The notes below the pieces were generated by a model. That model searched no databases, was not told where the DNA came from, and saw nothing but the letters and a program-made list of their open reading frames with translations. Source: Cloacibacterium sp046296655 (lineage in GTDB: Bacteria; Bacteroidota; Bacteroidia; Flavobacteriales; Weeksellaceae). From it: a DNA stretch of 14,923 nucleotides. Location of the stretch: contig JBKBLE010000038.1 in NCBI GenBank assembly GCA_046296655.1, positions 1 through 14,923 on the forward strand. The letters are read 5' to 3'. The position numbers and the translations under genes are program-made. This document shows, piece by piece, positions 1-8,148 of the stretch; the first letter of the stretch is position 1, and each line of letters opens with the position of its first letter.

Positions 1-190
1 TTTTTTTGTTGTACAACCTCAAAGATACTTTGAGTTACTTTAATTCCTTCTTATTTTTTTATTTAGGACGCTATTAAAAGATAATTTATTGTTAAAATAA
101 TCTTATTTGACATTTTTTAATTGTTTAATCTTAACGCTTTAATATAAAACCATTGATTATGAAGATTTTACAAAACAAGTCCATCTAGAA
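1..190. other. AT-rich intergenic stretch without a gene
   Basis: I see no coding sequence here; the longest ATG-started frame on the plus strand near 160 is only about nine codons. There is a small hairpin at 18-34 (CTCAAAG, loop ATA, CTTTGAG). Its minus strand contains TATCTTTG (complement of 20-27), a full match to the Bacteroidota -7 consensus TAnnTTTG, so it could be the promoter of a leftward gene beyond the left edge. No clear -33 element accompanies it, so this is a weak suggestion. Confidence 0.4.
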
Positions 191-197
191 ACAAAAA

Positions 198-225
198 AAA
201 TCGCTAAAAATGAATTTAGCGATTT
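198..225 (-). terminator. Rho-independent terminator of gcvP
   Basis: A perfect 11-bp stem (AAATCGCTAAA / TTTAGCGATTT) encloses a 6-nt loop. Read on the minus strand it is followed by a run of eight T residues, then GTTT. It begins about 28 nt after the gcvP stop codon, so it ends the leftward transcript. Confidence 0.85.
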
Positions 226-252
226 AAAATATTTGTAAAATTTATGTTTATC

Positions 253-3111
253 TTACATGTAGCTTTCTATTGGCTCACAAGTACAAACCAAATTTCTATC
301 TCCGAAAGCTTCATCTACTCTAGACACAGAAGCGAAGAACTTATGTTCTCTCACCCAATCAAGCGGATAAGCTGCTTTTTCACGAGAATATGGTTTATCC
401 CAAGAATCTGAAATCACCACTTGTTCTGTATGCGGAGCATTTTTCAATACATTATTATGAGCATCTGCTTTTCCTTCAGCAATTTCTTCAATTTCTGCTT
501 TGATAGCAATTAAAGCTTCGGCAAATCTGTCTAGTTCTGCTTTAGATTCTGATTCTGTAGGCTCAATCATCAAAGTTCCAGCAACTGGGAAAGAAACCGT
601 AGGCGCATGGAAACCATAATCCATCAAACGTTTTGCAACATCTGTCACCTCAATTCCTAGTGGTTTAAACTGACGGAAATCTACGATACATTCGTGAGCT
701 ACTCTGCCTTTTTTATTCGCATATAAAATTGGGAAATGCTCACCCAAAACTTCTTTTAAATAGTTTGCGTTGATGATTGCATATTCTGTAGATTTTCTCA
801 AACCAACTGCTCCAAGCATTTTAATATAAGCATAAGAAATATTAAGAATCAATGCAGAACCGTAAGGCGCAGAAGAAATAGCATCTATTCCTTGACTTCC
901 ACCTGTTGGAATATTAGGATTTCGAGGCAAGAAAGGCACTAAATGTTTTGCTACACAAATTGGCCCAACTCCTGGTCCACCTCCACCGTGAGGAATTGCA
1001 AAAGTTTTGTGAAGATTTAAGTGACAAACATCTGCACCGATATTTCCTGGTGAAGTGAAGCCAACTTGAGCATTCATATTTGCACCATCCATATAAACTT
1101 GACCACCATTTTCGTGGATTAAGTCTGTAATTTCTTTTACGTTATCATCAAAGAAACCATAAGTAGATGGATAAGTAATCATGAAAGCAGATAAATTATC
1201 TTTATGCTCTTCCACTTTAGCTTTTAAATCTTCGAAATCTATTTGTCCGTCTTCAAGATTTTTCACCACCACTACTTTAAGACCTGCAATTACCGCAGAA
1301 GCAGGATTGGTTCCGTGAGCAGATTGAGGAATTAAACAAATATTTCTGTGACCTTGACCGATAGATTTTTGATATGCTCTAATCACCATTAAACCAGCAT
1401 ATTCGCCTTGAGCTCCAGAATTTGGCTGAAGTGAAGTTGCCGCAAAACCAGTAATCGTAGCCAAATCTTTTTCTAAAGTTTTGATTAATTTCTGATAACC
1501 TTCAGCTTGATTTACTGGCACAAAAGGATGAATTGCGCCCCAATGTTCCCAAGAAAGTGGAATCATTTCTGTAGCTGCATTCAGTTTCATGGTACAAGAA
1601 CCTAGAGAAATCATAGAATGCGTGAGTGACAAATCTTTTCTTTCGAGACGCTTAATGTAACGCATCAATTCTGTCTCTGTATGGTATTTATTAAAAACTT
1701 CTTCTTTTAAGATTTCGTCTTTTCTCAATAAATTTTCTGGAAGTGTAGAAACCGCTTTTGGCTCTAATTTGAAACCTTGTTTTTGCTTGAATTGCGCAAA
1801 AGCAGCCACTACTTTATCAATTTTTTCGGTAGTTGTAGTTTCATTGATAGAAATACTTACAAAACCTTCTGTAAAATAATTTAAATTGATTTTATGATCT
1901 AGCATTAATCTCTTTAACTTATCTTTTTCTTCTTCAGACATGCTGATTTTAACCGTATCAAAAACTGGCTCTTTCACCGTATCATAACCTAAAACCGAAA
2001 GCGCATCTCTTAGAGCATTGGTTTTATAATGAATTTGGTCTGCAATATATTCTAAACCAGCTTTACCGTGATAAACAGCATACATAGAAGCCATTACCGC
2101 CAATAAAACTTGAGCTGTACAAATGTTAGAAGTCGCTTTTTCACGTTTAATGTGTTGCTCTCTTGTTTGCAAAGCCATTCTCAAAGCACGTTTTCCGTAT
2201 GCATCTTGAGTTACCCCAATAATTCTTCCCGGAATATCACGTTTATATTCTTCTTTACAAGCAAAAAACGCAGCGTGAGGACCACCATAACCTAATGGAA
2301 TACCAAATCTCTGCGTAGTTCCCACTGCACAATCAGCTCCCATTTCTGCAGGTGATTTTAATTTCACTAAAGCAAGCGGATCACAAGCCACTACTACTTG
2401 AAGATTTAATGCTTTATAACTTGAAATTAACTCCGTATAATCAATCACATCACCATTTTTACCCGGATATTGTAAAATAGCTCCGAAAAATTCTGTATTA
2501 AGCTCAAAATTTTCATGATTACCAACAACTATATCTATTCCTAAACCATCAGCTTTGGTTCTAAGAACCGCAATGGTTTGAGGTAAAACCAAATCAGAAA
2601 CAAAAAACTTATTGGCTTCTGCTTTTTTCTGGTCTTTTGTTCTGTTTGAAAAGAACATACTCATGGCTTCAGAAGCAGCAGTTCCTTCATCTAATAAAGA
2701 AGCATTCGCTAAATGAAAACCAGTAAGATTGGTAATTAAAGTTTGATAATTGAGTAACGCTTCTAATCTACCTTGTGCAATTTCTGCTTGATAAGGTGTA
2801 TAAGCGGTGTACCAACTAGGATTTTCTAAAATATTTCTCTGGATAACACTTGGCAAAATACTGTTATGATAACCAAAACCAATGTACGTATCATAATCTA
2901 GATTTTTAGCAGCCAACTCTTTAGAATGCTGAAGCATTTCGTACTCAGATAAAGGAGCAGAAATATCTAATTCATTTTCTAATCGGATTGCATCTGGAAT
3001 AGTTTGAGAAATTAATTCTTCTACAGAAGAAACGCCAATTTTTTGTAACATAGCGTTTTTATCAGCTTCATTGAAGTTGATGTGACGGTTCACAAATTGC
3101 TGTGTGTTCAT
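253..3111 (-). CDS. gcvP: Glycine dehydrogenase (decarboxylating), P protein of the glycine cleavage system
   Basis: Cytoplasmic PLP enzyme that decarboxylates glycine and passes the aminomethyl group to the lipoyl arm of the H protein (GcvH). At 952 residues it is the full-length single-chain form, with two homologous PLP-fold halves, rather than the split GcvPA/GcvPB form. The N-terminal half carries the GFGYHNSILPSVI signature (78-90) and the C-terminal half carries SLGSCTMKLNA (502-512). The PLP lysine is Lys702 in HLNLHKTFAIPHGGGGPG, followed by the glycine-rich loop. The ATG at 3111 gives the usual N-terminus with the RHIGFNE-like motif (RHINFNE, 9-15). gcvT and gcvH are not in the window, as is usual when the genes are scattered in this phylum. 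The leader (3112-3201) contains only an imperfect -7 match (TATTTTTA, complement of 3151-3158), and I see no glycine riboswitch. Identification is very secure. Confidence 0.98.
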   Translation of the reverse strand: MNTQQFVNRHINFNEADKNAMLQKIGVSSVEELISQTIPDAIRLENELDISAPLSEYEMLQHSKELAAKNLDYDTYIGFGYHNSILPSVIQRNILENPSWYTAYTPYQAEIAQGRLEALLNYQTLITNLTGFHLANASLLDEGTAASEAMSMFFSNRTKDQKKAEANKFFVSDLVLPQTIAVLRTKADGLGIDIVVGNHENFELNTEFFGAILQYPGKNGDVIDYTELISSYKALNLQVVVACDPLALVKLKSPAEMGADCAVGTTQRFGIPLGYGGPHAAFFACKEEYKRDIPGRIIGVTQDAYGKRALRMALQTREQHIKREKATSNICTAQVLLAVMASMYAVYHGKAGLEYIADQIHYKTNALRDALSVLGYDTVKEPVFDTVKISMSEEEKDKLKRLMLDHKINLNYFTEGFVSISINETTTTEKIDKVVAAFAQFKQKQGFKLEPKAVSTLPENLLRKDEILKEEVFNKYHTETELMRYIKRLERKDLSLTHSMISLGSCTMKLNAATEMIPLSWEHWGAIHPFVPVNQAEGYQKLIKTLEKDLATITGFAATSLQPNSGAQGEYAGLMVIRAYQKSIGQGHRNICLIPQSAHGTNPASAVIAGLKVVVVKNLEDGQIDFEDLKAKVEEHKDNLSAFMITYPSTYGFFDDNVKEITDLIHENGGQVYMDGANMNAQVGFTSPGNIGADVCHLNLHKTFAIPHGGGGPGVGPICVAKHLVPFLPRNPNIPTGGSQGIDAISSAPYGSALILNISYAYIKMLGAVGLRKSTEYAIINANYLKEVLGEHFPILYANKKGRVAHECIVDFRQFKPLGIEVTDVAKRLMDYGFHAPTVSFPVAGTLMIEPTESESKAELDRFAEALIAIKAEIEEIAEGKADAHNNVLKNAPHTEQVVISDSWDKPYSREKAAYPLDWVREHKFFASVSRVDEAFGDRNLVCTCEPIESYM

Positions 3112-3201
3112 AAAAATTTTAGGTATTATTTTTATTTTTTGTAAGTTTCGTAAAAATAAGGAATTTTTTTTGAATGGTAAAATTCTATTTTTCTATGAAA
3201 A

Positions 3202-3843
3202 CTATTGACGAAGAACCAAGTACAAAGCTATCGCTAAAAGAATAATAGCCAATAACTTATAATAAAAACGAGCATTTACTTCTTCCTTTTTTTGCGGTGT
3301 AGTGGTAGAATTTTGAGCAGGAACATCCTCTTTTATAGAAGTTTTTATTTCCCCAGAAACTTCGGTGATGGTAATTCCTTGAACTACTGTTTTGTGTAAT
3401 AAAGTATTGGTAGCATGAAGAATAATCTGAAACTTACCTTCTTTATCAAACTCCTTGATTCTAAATTTTCTATCGCCTTGAGACTTTTCTAAACCAAATG
3501 GCGTTATTTTCACCAAATCTGCATCATAGGTTTGCCAATGAATGGTAATTTCGTCGCCTTTTTGTGCTCTAATTTTATCTGCGTGAAAGTTTTTAATTTT
3601 TGGAGGAAGCATTGATTTTTGACTTCTTTGGAAACTCCCAAATCGCTGGTCATAAACTTTTCTAGAATCTTCATCCATCAAAGTTTCATACGCTTCTTTT
3701 ATTTCTCTGAAACGGTCTGTAAAAAACTCATCATTTTCGTTTTTATCAGGGTGATATTTCAGCGAAAGTTTACGATACGCTTTTTTAATGTCTTCGGAAG
3801 AAGCATTCGGTTTTATTCCTAAAAAATAGTAGTAGTCTTTCAA
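3202..3843 (-). CDS. J-domain protein with Ig-like middle domain and C-terminal membrane anchor
   Basis: A 213-residue protein if it starts at the TTG at 3843, which places KDYYYFLGI right at the N-terminus as in most J proteins. The open frame runs back to 3978, but that extension overlaps the 3' end of the next gene and encodes no recognisable sequence. Domains: J domain about 3-68 with the HPD motif at 31-33, needed to stimulate Hsp70 (DnaK) ATPase; a beta-rich segment about 82-162 resembling Ig-like domains (GDEITIHW...DADLVKITPFG...GKFQIILHATN); a polar linker about 163-191; and one hydrophobic helix about 193-211 at the extreme C-terminus. There is no Gly/Phe region or zinc-finger domain, so it is not DnaJ itself. 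The predicted topology is tail-anchored, with the J domain in the cytoplasm, acting as a specialised DnaK recruiter. It lies 58 nt after the SRPBCC gene and may share its transcript. The client is unknown. Confidence 0.85.
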   Translation of the reverse strand: MKDYYYFLGIKPNASSEDIKKAYRKLSLKYHPDKNENDEFFTDRFREIKEAYETLMDEDSRKVYDQRFGSFQRSQKSMLPPKIKNFHADKIRAQKGDEITIHWQTYDADLVKITPFGLEKSQGDRKFRIKEFDKEGKFQIILHATNTLLHKTVVQGITITEVSGEIKTSIKEDVPAQNSTTTPQKKEEVNARFYYKLLAIILLAIALYLVLRQ

Positions 3844-3901
3844 TGGATTGATGATTGAGGAGCAAAAATAGAAAAATAAGTTTTTATGAAAAAGGAAACC
3901 G

Positions 3902-4324
3902 CTAAAAGTTTCCTTCTGTATAATTTTTAAATTGGTTGAGAATGCTTTGCCATCCTTGCTCTTGCATTTCCAAAGCATTAATCATTTCTGGCTCGAAACG
4001 TTCGAAAACTTCAGTAGTATTTTCATCTATTTTATGAAAAAACACTTCTACTTTCCTGCCGTCTTCTATATGATATTCAATTTTTTGAAGCGGAATAATC
4101 TCTGTATACGTTCCATGAAAAACAAAACTTGCCGATTTATCTTTAGCAGCCATTGTATAAAAAAATTCGCCACCTATTTCTAAGTTGTTTTCAGCTTTCG
4201 GACAGTGCCAACTTTCGTGTGCAAAATTCCAATTCACAATATGTTCTGCTTCGGTAAAAAACGCCCAAACCTTTTCTATTGGCGCATTGATAGTGACATT
4301 TACAATAAGTGGTTCCATTTCCAT
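3902..4324 (-). CDS. SRPBCC/AHSA1 family protein
   Basis: A 140-residue soluble protein with the START-like helix-grip fold of the AHSA1 (activator of Hsp90 ATPase homologue 1-like) group. The N-terminal strand and first helix read VNVTINAPIEKVWAFFTEAE (8-27). A GGEFFY turn follows at 51-56, then alternating beta strands, and the closing helix has the family's GW-x2-IL-x2-F-x2-Y pattern (124-135). Members bind small hydrophobic ligands or act as stress-related accessory proteins; the ligand cannot be told from sequence. Two ATGs six bases apart (4324 and 4318) could both serve as start; the second gives MEPLIVNV. The gene follows the tpx terminator closely, so it either has a promoter overlapping that terminator or depends on read-through. 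It precedes the J-domain gene, which hints loosely at a chaperone theme. Confidence 0.88.
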   Translation of the reverse strand: MEMEPLIVNVTINAPIEKVWAFFTEAEHIVNWNFAHESWHCPKAENNLEIGGEFFYTMAAKDKSASFVFHGTYTEIIPLQKIEYHIEDGRKVEVFFHKIDENTTEVFERFEPEMINALEMQEQGWQSILNQFKNYTEGNF

Positions 4325-4341
4325 TTATTTTAAATTAAAAA

Positions 4342-4363
4342 AAGCGCACCAAAAAGTGCGCTT
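4342..4363 (-). terminator. Rho-independent terminator of tpx
   Basis: An 8-bp GC-rich stem (AAGCGCAC / GTGCGCTT) with loop CAAAAA on the plus strand. On the minus strand it is followed by a T-rich tract. It starts about 17 nt beyond the tpx stop and separates tpx from the SRPBCC gene. Confidence 0.85.
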
Positions 4364-4380
4364 ACACAAAAAATTTAAAT

Positions 4381-4878
4381 TTATTTTACAGCTTCTAAAG
4401 CTGCTGCATAATTAGGCTCTTGAGCAATTTCAGGAACTTGTTCTGTGTATTTTACAACACCGTTTTCGTCTAAAACCACCACTGCTCTACTTAACAATCC
4501 TTTAAGCGGAGAATCAACAATCGTTAAACCATAAGTCTCGCCAAAGTTACCTCTGTAATCAGAAAGATTCATTACATTTTGAAGTCCTTCTGAAGCACAA
4601 AATCTTCCTAAAGCGAAAGGTAAATCTTTAGAAACATTTACCACAACTGTATTATCTAAAGCAGATGCTTCTTCATTAAATTTTCTAGCAGAAGCTGCGC
4701 AAACTCCTGTATCAATACTCGGGAATATATTAAGTACTACTTTCTTACCTGCAAAATCAGACAATGTTTTTTCTGATAAATCTTCTGCAACCAATGTAAA
4801 ATCTTGTGCTACAGTTCCTAGTTCTGGTAAATTTCCTGAAGTGTGAATTTCGTTTCCTTGTAATGTAATATTTGCCAT
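4381..4878 (-). CDS. tpx: Thiol peroxidase (atypical 2-Cys peroxiredoxin)
   Basis: Reduces hydrogen peroxide and alkyl hydroperoxides with electrons from thioredoxin. The 165-residue length is typical for Tpx. The peroxidatic cysteine is Cys60 in the SIDTGVCAAS motif, with the family Thr three residues before it (Thr57). The resolving cysteine is Cys94 in GRFCASEG, at the spacing expected for the Tpx intramolecular disulfide. The N-terminal beta-hairpin (ITLQGNEIHTSG) and the FTLV strand match the family. The protein should be cytoplasmic or perhaps periplasmic; no signal peptide is seen, so cytoplasmic is preferred. It is transcribed alone, between its own promoter (near 4901-4908) and terminator (4342-4363), and is divergent from icd. 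Confidence 0.97.
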   Translation of the reverse strand: MANITLQGNEIHTSGNLPELGTVAQDFTLVAEDLSEKTLSDFAGKKVVLNIFPSIDTGVCAASARKFNEEASALDNTVVVNVSKDLPFALGRFCASEGLQNVMNLSDYRGNFGETYGLTIVDSPLKGLLSRAVVVLDENGVVKYTEQVPEIAQEPNYAAALEAVK

Positions 4879-4900
4879 TTTTTTATTTTTTATACTTTGT

Positions 4901-4908
4901 CAAAGATA
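4901..4908 (-). promoter_or_regulatory. Candidate tpx promoter (-7 element TATCTTTG)
   Basis: The minus strand reads TATCTTTG, matching the Bacteroidota sigma-A -7 consensus TAnnTTTG at every fixed position. It lies 22 nt upstream of the tpx ATG, giving a short leader. The -33 region is T-rich but has no clean TTTG. Confidence 0.6.
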
Positions 4909-4976
4909 TAGTTTTTACCCATAATAAATAAAAGGAATTATAAATTTATGTATTTCATAAATTCTATAAAAATCAC

Positions 4977-4984
4977 TAAATTTG
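4977..4984 (+). promoter_or_regulatory. Candidate icd promoter (-7 element TAAATTTG)
   Basis: TAAATTTG fits the consensus TAnnTTTG fully and lies 41 nt before the icd ATG. An upstream ATTTC near 4952-4956 sits at about the right spacing for a weak -33 element. The tpx and icd -7 elements are about 70 nt apart and face away from each other, so a regulator bound between them could affect both. Confidence 0.55.
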
Positions 4985-5025
4985 CTAACTTCTTAAATTT
5001 AAACAATTAAAAACTCAGAAATATA

Positions 5026-7245
5026 ATGTCTAACAATTCAACAATCATCTATACGTATACAGATGAAGCGCCAATGTTGGCAACTCACTCATTATTACCA
5101 ATCATTCAAAAATATGCTTCTACTGCTGGAATTAATGTAGAATCTAGAGACATTTCTTTGGCTGGAAGAATTTTGGCAAATTTCCCAGAATATTTAACCG
5201 AAGAACAAAAAACTCCAGACGCACTTGCAGAATTAGGAGAATTAGCGACTAAACCAGAAGCTAACATCATTAAATTACCCAATATTTCTGCTTCTGTTCC
5301 GCAATTAGAAGAAGCGATTGCAGAATTACAAAAACACGGTTATGCAGTGCCTAACTATCCTGCAGAACCAAAAACCGAAGAAGAAACTGCTATCAATAAA
5401 AAATATGCTAAAGTTTTAGGAAGTGCTGTAAATCCTGTTCTAAGAGAAGGAAACTCAGACAGAAGAGCGCCTAAAGCTGTTAAAAACTACGCAAAAGCAA
5501 ATCCTCACAGAATGGGAGTTTGGACTGCAGATTCTAAAACTTCTGTTGCTCACATGAATAATGGAGATTTCTACGGCTCTGAAAATTCTACCACTGTAGA
5601 AAACGAATGCAAATATAGAATTGTATTCTACGGAAATGATGGTTCATCTAAAGTTTTGAAAGATTTTGCTCCTTTGAAAGCTGGTGAAGTAATCGATTCT
5701 TCTGTGATGAATATTGCTGCACTAAAATCTTTTGTAAAAGAAGCCATCAACGAAGCTAAAGAAAAAAATGTATTGCTTTCTGCTCACCTCAAAGCTACGA
5801 TGATGAAGGTTTCTGACCCAATTATTTTCGGGGCGATTGTAGAAACTTATTTTGCTGATGTTTTTGAGAAATATGCAGCAACTTTCAAAGAATTAGACAT
5901 TAATCCTAACTTTGGTTTAGCTACCCTTTTCGAAAAAATTGCTGGTCATGCTCAAGAAGCTGAAATAAAAGCAGATATCGAAAAAACAATTGAAAACGGA
6001 CCAAGAATTGCAATGGTAAATTCTGATAAAGGAATTACCAATTTCCACGTTTCTTCAGACGTTATCATAGATGCTTCTATGGCAGCTTTAGTAAGAGGTG
6101 GCGGTAAAATGTGGAATAAAGAAGGAAAAGAAGAAGATACCATTTGTATAATCCCAGACAGAACTTATGCCGGTTTCTACGAAGCGATTATTGAAGATAT
6201 GAAACAAAACGGCGCAATAGACCCAACTACTTTCGGAACGGTTCCAAACGTAGGTTTAATGGCTCAAAAAGCTGAAGAATACGGTTCTCACGATAAAACT
6301 TTCCAAATTTCTGGAGAAGGAACGGTAAAAATTGAAGACGAAAACGGAACTACCCTTTTAGAACAAAACGTTCAGAATGGTGATATTTTCAGAATGTGCC
6401 AAACCAAAGATGCTCCAATCCAAGACTGGGTAAAACTAGCGGTTAATAGAGCGAGACTTTCTAACACTCCAGCTATTTTCTGGTTAGACAAAGGAAGAGC
6501 TCACGATGCACAAATCATCAAAAAAGTAGAAAAATATCTTCAAAATTACGATTTAACGGGTCTTGACATCAGAATTATGGATATAAAAGATGCCATGCTC
6601 GAAACTTTAAAAAGAGGTAGAGAAGGTAAAGACACGATTTCTGTTTCTGGAAACGTTTTAAGAGATTATTTAACCGATATGTTCCCAATTTTAGAGCTTG
6701 GAACTTCTGCAAAAATGCTTTCTATCGTTCCATTGATGAACGGTGGTGGTTTATTCGAAACTGGAGCTGGCGGTTCTGCACCAAAACACGTAGAACAATT
6801 CTTACAAGAAGGTTATTTAAGATGGGATTCTCTAGGTGAATTCTTAGCTTTACAAGCAAGTTTAGAGCACCTTTCTCAGACTCAAAACAATCCTAAAGCG
6901 CAAGTTTTAGCCGATGCTCTTGATGAAGCGAATGCTAAATTCTTAGCTACTGATAAATCTCCTGCAAGAAAAGTGGGCGGAATAGACAACAGAGGTTCTC
7001 ACTTCTACTTGGCTATGTATTGGGCTGAAGCTTTGGCAAACCAAACTGCAGATGCTGAATTAGCAGCCACTTTTGCTCCAATTGCTCAATCAATGAAAGA
7101 AAACGAAGCAAAAATCAATGAGGAATTGATTGGAGCGCAAGGTAAACCTCAAGACATTGGTGGTTATTATCAACCAGATTCTGCAAAAACTTACGCAGCC
7201 ATGAGAGCTTCTGCTACATTAAATGCAATTGTAGATTCTTTATAA
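5026..7245 (+). CDS. icd: Monomeric NADP-dependent isocitrate dehydrogenase
   Basis: Oxidatively decarboxylates isocitrate to 2-oxoglutarate in the TCA cycle and makes NADPH. The 739-residue single-chain form belongs to the monomeric IDH family (Azotobacter/Corynebacterium type), unrelated in length to the roughly 415-residue dimeric enzyme. Visible family motifs are REGNSDRRAP (141-149 region, isocitrate-binding serine at 144), HVSSDVIIDASMAALVRGGG (341-360), and the highly conserved stretch around 539-590. That stretch includes LRDYLTD, with candidate metal aspartates 547 and 551, and ends in the glycine-rich NADP segment GAGGSAPKHV, with His588. The ATG at 5026 gives the normal N-terminus. 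It is a single-gene transcript with its own promoter and a strong terminator. Position opposite tpx could reflect a shared need for NADPH (thioredoxin reductase feeds Tpx), but that is inference. Confidence 0.97.
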   Translation: MSNNSTIIYTYTDEAPMLATHSLLPIIQKYASTAGINVESRDISLAGRILANFPEYLTEEQKTPDALAELGELATKPEANIIKLPNISASVPQLEEAIAELQKHGYAVPNYPAEPKTEEETAINKKYAKVLGSAVNPVLREGNSDRRAPKAVKNYAKANPHRMGVWTADSKTSVAHMNNGDFYGSENSTTVENECKYRIVFYGNDGSSKVLKDFAPLKAGEVIDSSVMNIAALKSFVKEAINEAKEKNVLLSAHLKATMMKVSDPIIFGAIVETYFADVFEKYAATFKELDINPNFGLATLFEKIAGHAQEAEIKADIEKTIENGPRIAMVNSDKGITNFHVSSDVIIDASMAALVRGGGKMWNKEGKEEDTICIIPDRTYAGFYEAIIEDMKQNGAIDPTTFGTVPNVGLMAQKAEEYGSHDKTFQISGEGTVKIEDENGTTLLEQNVQNGDIFRMCQTKDAPIQDWVKLAVNRARLSNTPAIFWLDKGRAHDAQIIKKVEKYLQNYDLTGLDIRIMDIKDAMLETLKRGREGKDTISVSGNVLRDYLTDMFPILELGTSAKMLSIVPLMNGGGLFETGAGGSAPKHVEQFLQEGYLRWDSLGEFLALQASLEHLSQTQNNPKAQVLADALDEANAKFLATDKSPARKVGGIDNRGSHFYLAMYWAEALANQTADAELAATFAPIAQSMKENEAKINEELIGAQGKPQDIGGYYQPDSAKTYAAMRASATLNAIVDSL

Positions 7246-7273
7246 AATTCTAAAATTTAGATTTTAAATTATA

Positions 7274-7307
7274 AACAAAATCCGAGAAAAATTTCTCGGA
7301 TTTTGTT
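7274..7307. terminator. Bidirectional terminator between icd and the convergent small gene
   Basis: A 16-bp perfect stem (AACAAAATCCGAGAAA / TTTCTCGGATTTTGTT) around two bases; the inner A-T pairs would open to make a workable loop. T-rich on both strands, so it can end icd rightward and the sigma operon leftward. The last two bases of the right arm overlap the stop codon of the 86-residue gene. Confidence 0.85.
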
Positions 7308-7566
7308 ATTTTACTTTATGGGTTTTAATTTTTTTATCATCAATAAACAAACTACATTTCACTCCAATTCCACTGGAATATAAATTGGCTTTAATGGGTA
7401 ATTTGTTGCCGTTTTCAATGATATGACCTGTTAATCTTGCTGGCGTGTAATAATTTACAGTTTCATCTTGAAGTTCATTATTTACAAATAATTTTTCGCC
7501 GCCAAACCATGAATTTTCTACTCTAATTTCCTGATTATTATAGATTGCTTTAAAAATTGATTTCAT
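7306..7566 (-). CDS. Unrecognised 86-residue protein, last gene of the sigma operon
   Basis: I do not recognise a family. The sequence is strand-rich and polar, with no signal peptide or membrane helix and one cysteine. It has alternating hydrophobic residues (FKAIYNNQEIRVENSWFGGEKLFVN), which suggests a small all-beta cytoplasmic protein. It starts with ATG only 6 nt after the stop of the membrane-protein gene, so the two are almost certainly co-transcribed with the sigma factor gene. Its stop codon falls inside the shared terminator stem. Being third in a sigma/membrane-protein operon makes an accessory role in that circuit conceivable, but nothing in the sequence proves it. Confidence 0.7.
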   Translation of the reverse strand: MKSIFKAIYNNQEIRVENSWFGGEKLFVNNELQDETVNYYTPARLTGHIIENGNKLPIKANLYSSGIGVKCSLFIDDKKIKTHKVK

Positions 7567-7572
7567 TATTTT

Positions 7573-8148
7573 TTATTTTAGTTCATTTAAAATATTTTCG
7601 ATTTGATTGATGTATTTTCCGTAATAATTTTCAAACCACCATACACCAATTCCTATAACTAAAGCTACTATTGAAAAGAAGACAATAAACGGAGCATAGT
7701 GCATTATAAGATCTTCATATTTAAAAAAATCATGCTTACCTAAAAACAAAAATAACATCCCCATAAAAAAAGGAATACTACTCACATAGTAAGCCTGATA
7801 TAATTCTTTTAAAGTTCTTAATTCAAACTTAATCTCTAATAAATTATTTAATGTATCAATTGAATAATCTTTTGTTTTTATATAAAATAGATAAAACTTA
7901 AAAGTGAAAAAAAATATTATAAAAAAAAACACCATCATCATTGTCCATCTTAAAAAAGGATTTTCACTAAAAACTTTTGAAAGAGGAATTAGTAAAATTA
8001 GACTAAAAACATTTAACCATATTTCCATTTTCATATTCTTCCTAATCTTCTGGAGTGGATTGTTTATTTTATGCTGATGTTCTAGCGAAATTTCCGGTGT
8101 AGAAACTTCTTCTTTTTGCCATTGTTCTTGTAATTTATCAAAATTCAT
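7573..8148 (-). CDS. Four-helix membrane protein, candidate anti-sigma factor
   Basis: A 191-residue protein with a soluble N-terminal region of about 40 residues (MNFDKLQEQWQKEE...) and four hydrophobic segments at about 43-60, 68-90, 121-137 and 151-171. A charged loop (91-120) and a short polar tail flank them. Its ATG overlaps the end of the sigma gene by 4 nt, an arrangement typical of translational coupling between an ECF sigma factor and its anti-sigma factor. The N-terminal tail would face the cytoplasm and could hold the sigma factor. I cannot see a zinc-binding HxxxCxxC motif, so it is not a ZAS-type anti-sigma; the role is inferred from context. The coding sequence contains T9 and T8 runs (complement of 7921-7929 and 7907-7914) that encode phenylalanines in helix 2. 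Confidence 0.82.
   Translation of the reverse strand: MNFDKLQEQWQKEEVSTPEISLEHQHKINNPLQKIRKNMKMEIWLNVFSLILLIPLSKVFSENPFLRWTMMMVFFFIIFFFTFKFYLFYIKTKDYSIDTLNNLLEIKFELRTLKELYQAYYVSSIPFFMGMLFLFLGKHDFFKYEDLIMHYAPFIVFFSIVALVIGIGVWWFENYYGKYINQIENILNELK

Noticed and set aside
9..16. TTGTACAA palindrome at the left edge as an operator
   Set aside because: Eight bases only, in AT-rich sequence with no gene visible beside it; too little to support.
2110..2295. Plus-strand open frame inside gcvP
   Set aside because: Antisense to a well-conserved coding region, with low-complexity Ser/Phe-rich translation.
3112..3201. Glycine riboswitch in the gcvP leader
   Set aside because: The leader is under 100 nt, almost entirely A/T, and shows none of the paired GC-containing stems of that aptamer.
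3932..4415. Plus-strand open frames across the SRPBCC gene
   Set aside because: Opposite the coding strand of a recognisable domain, without family resemblance; one also runs through the tpx terminator.
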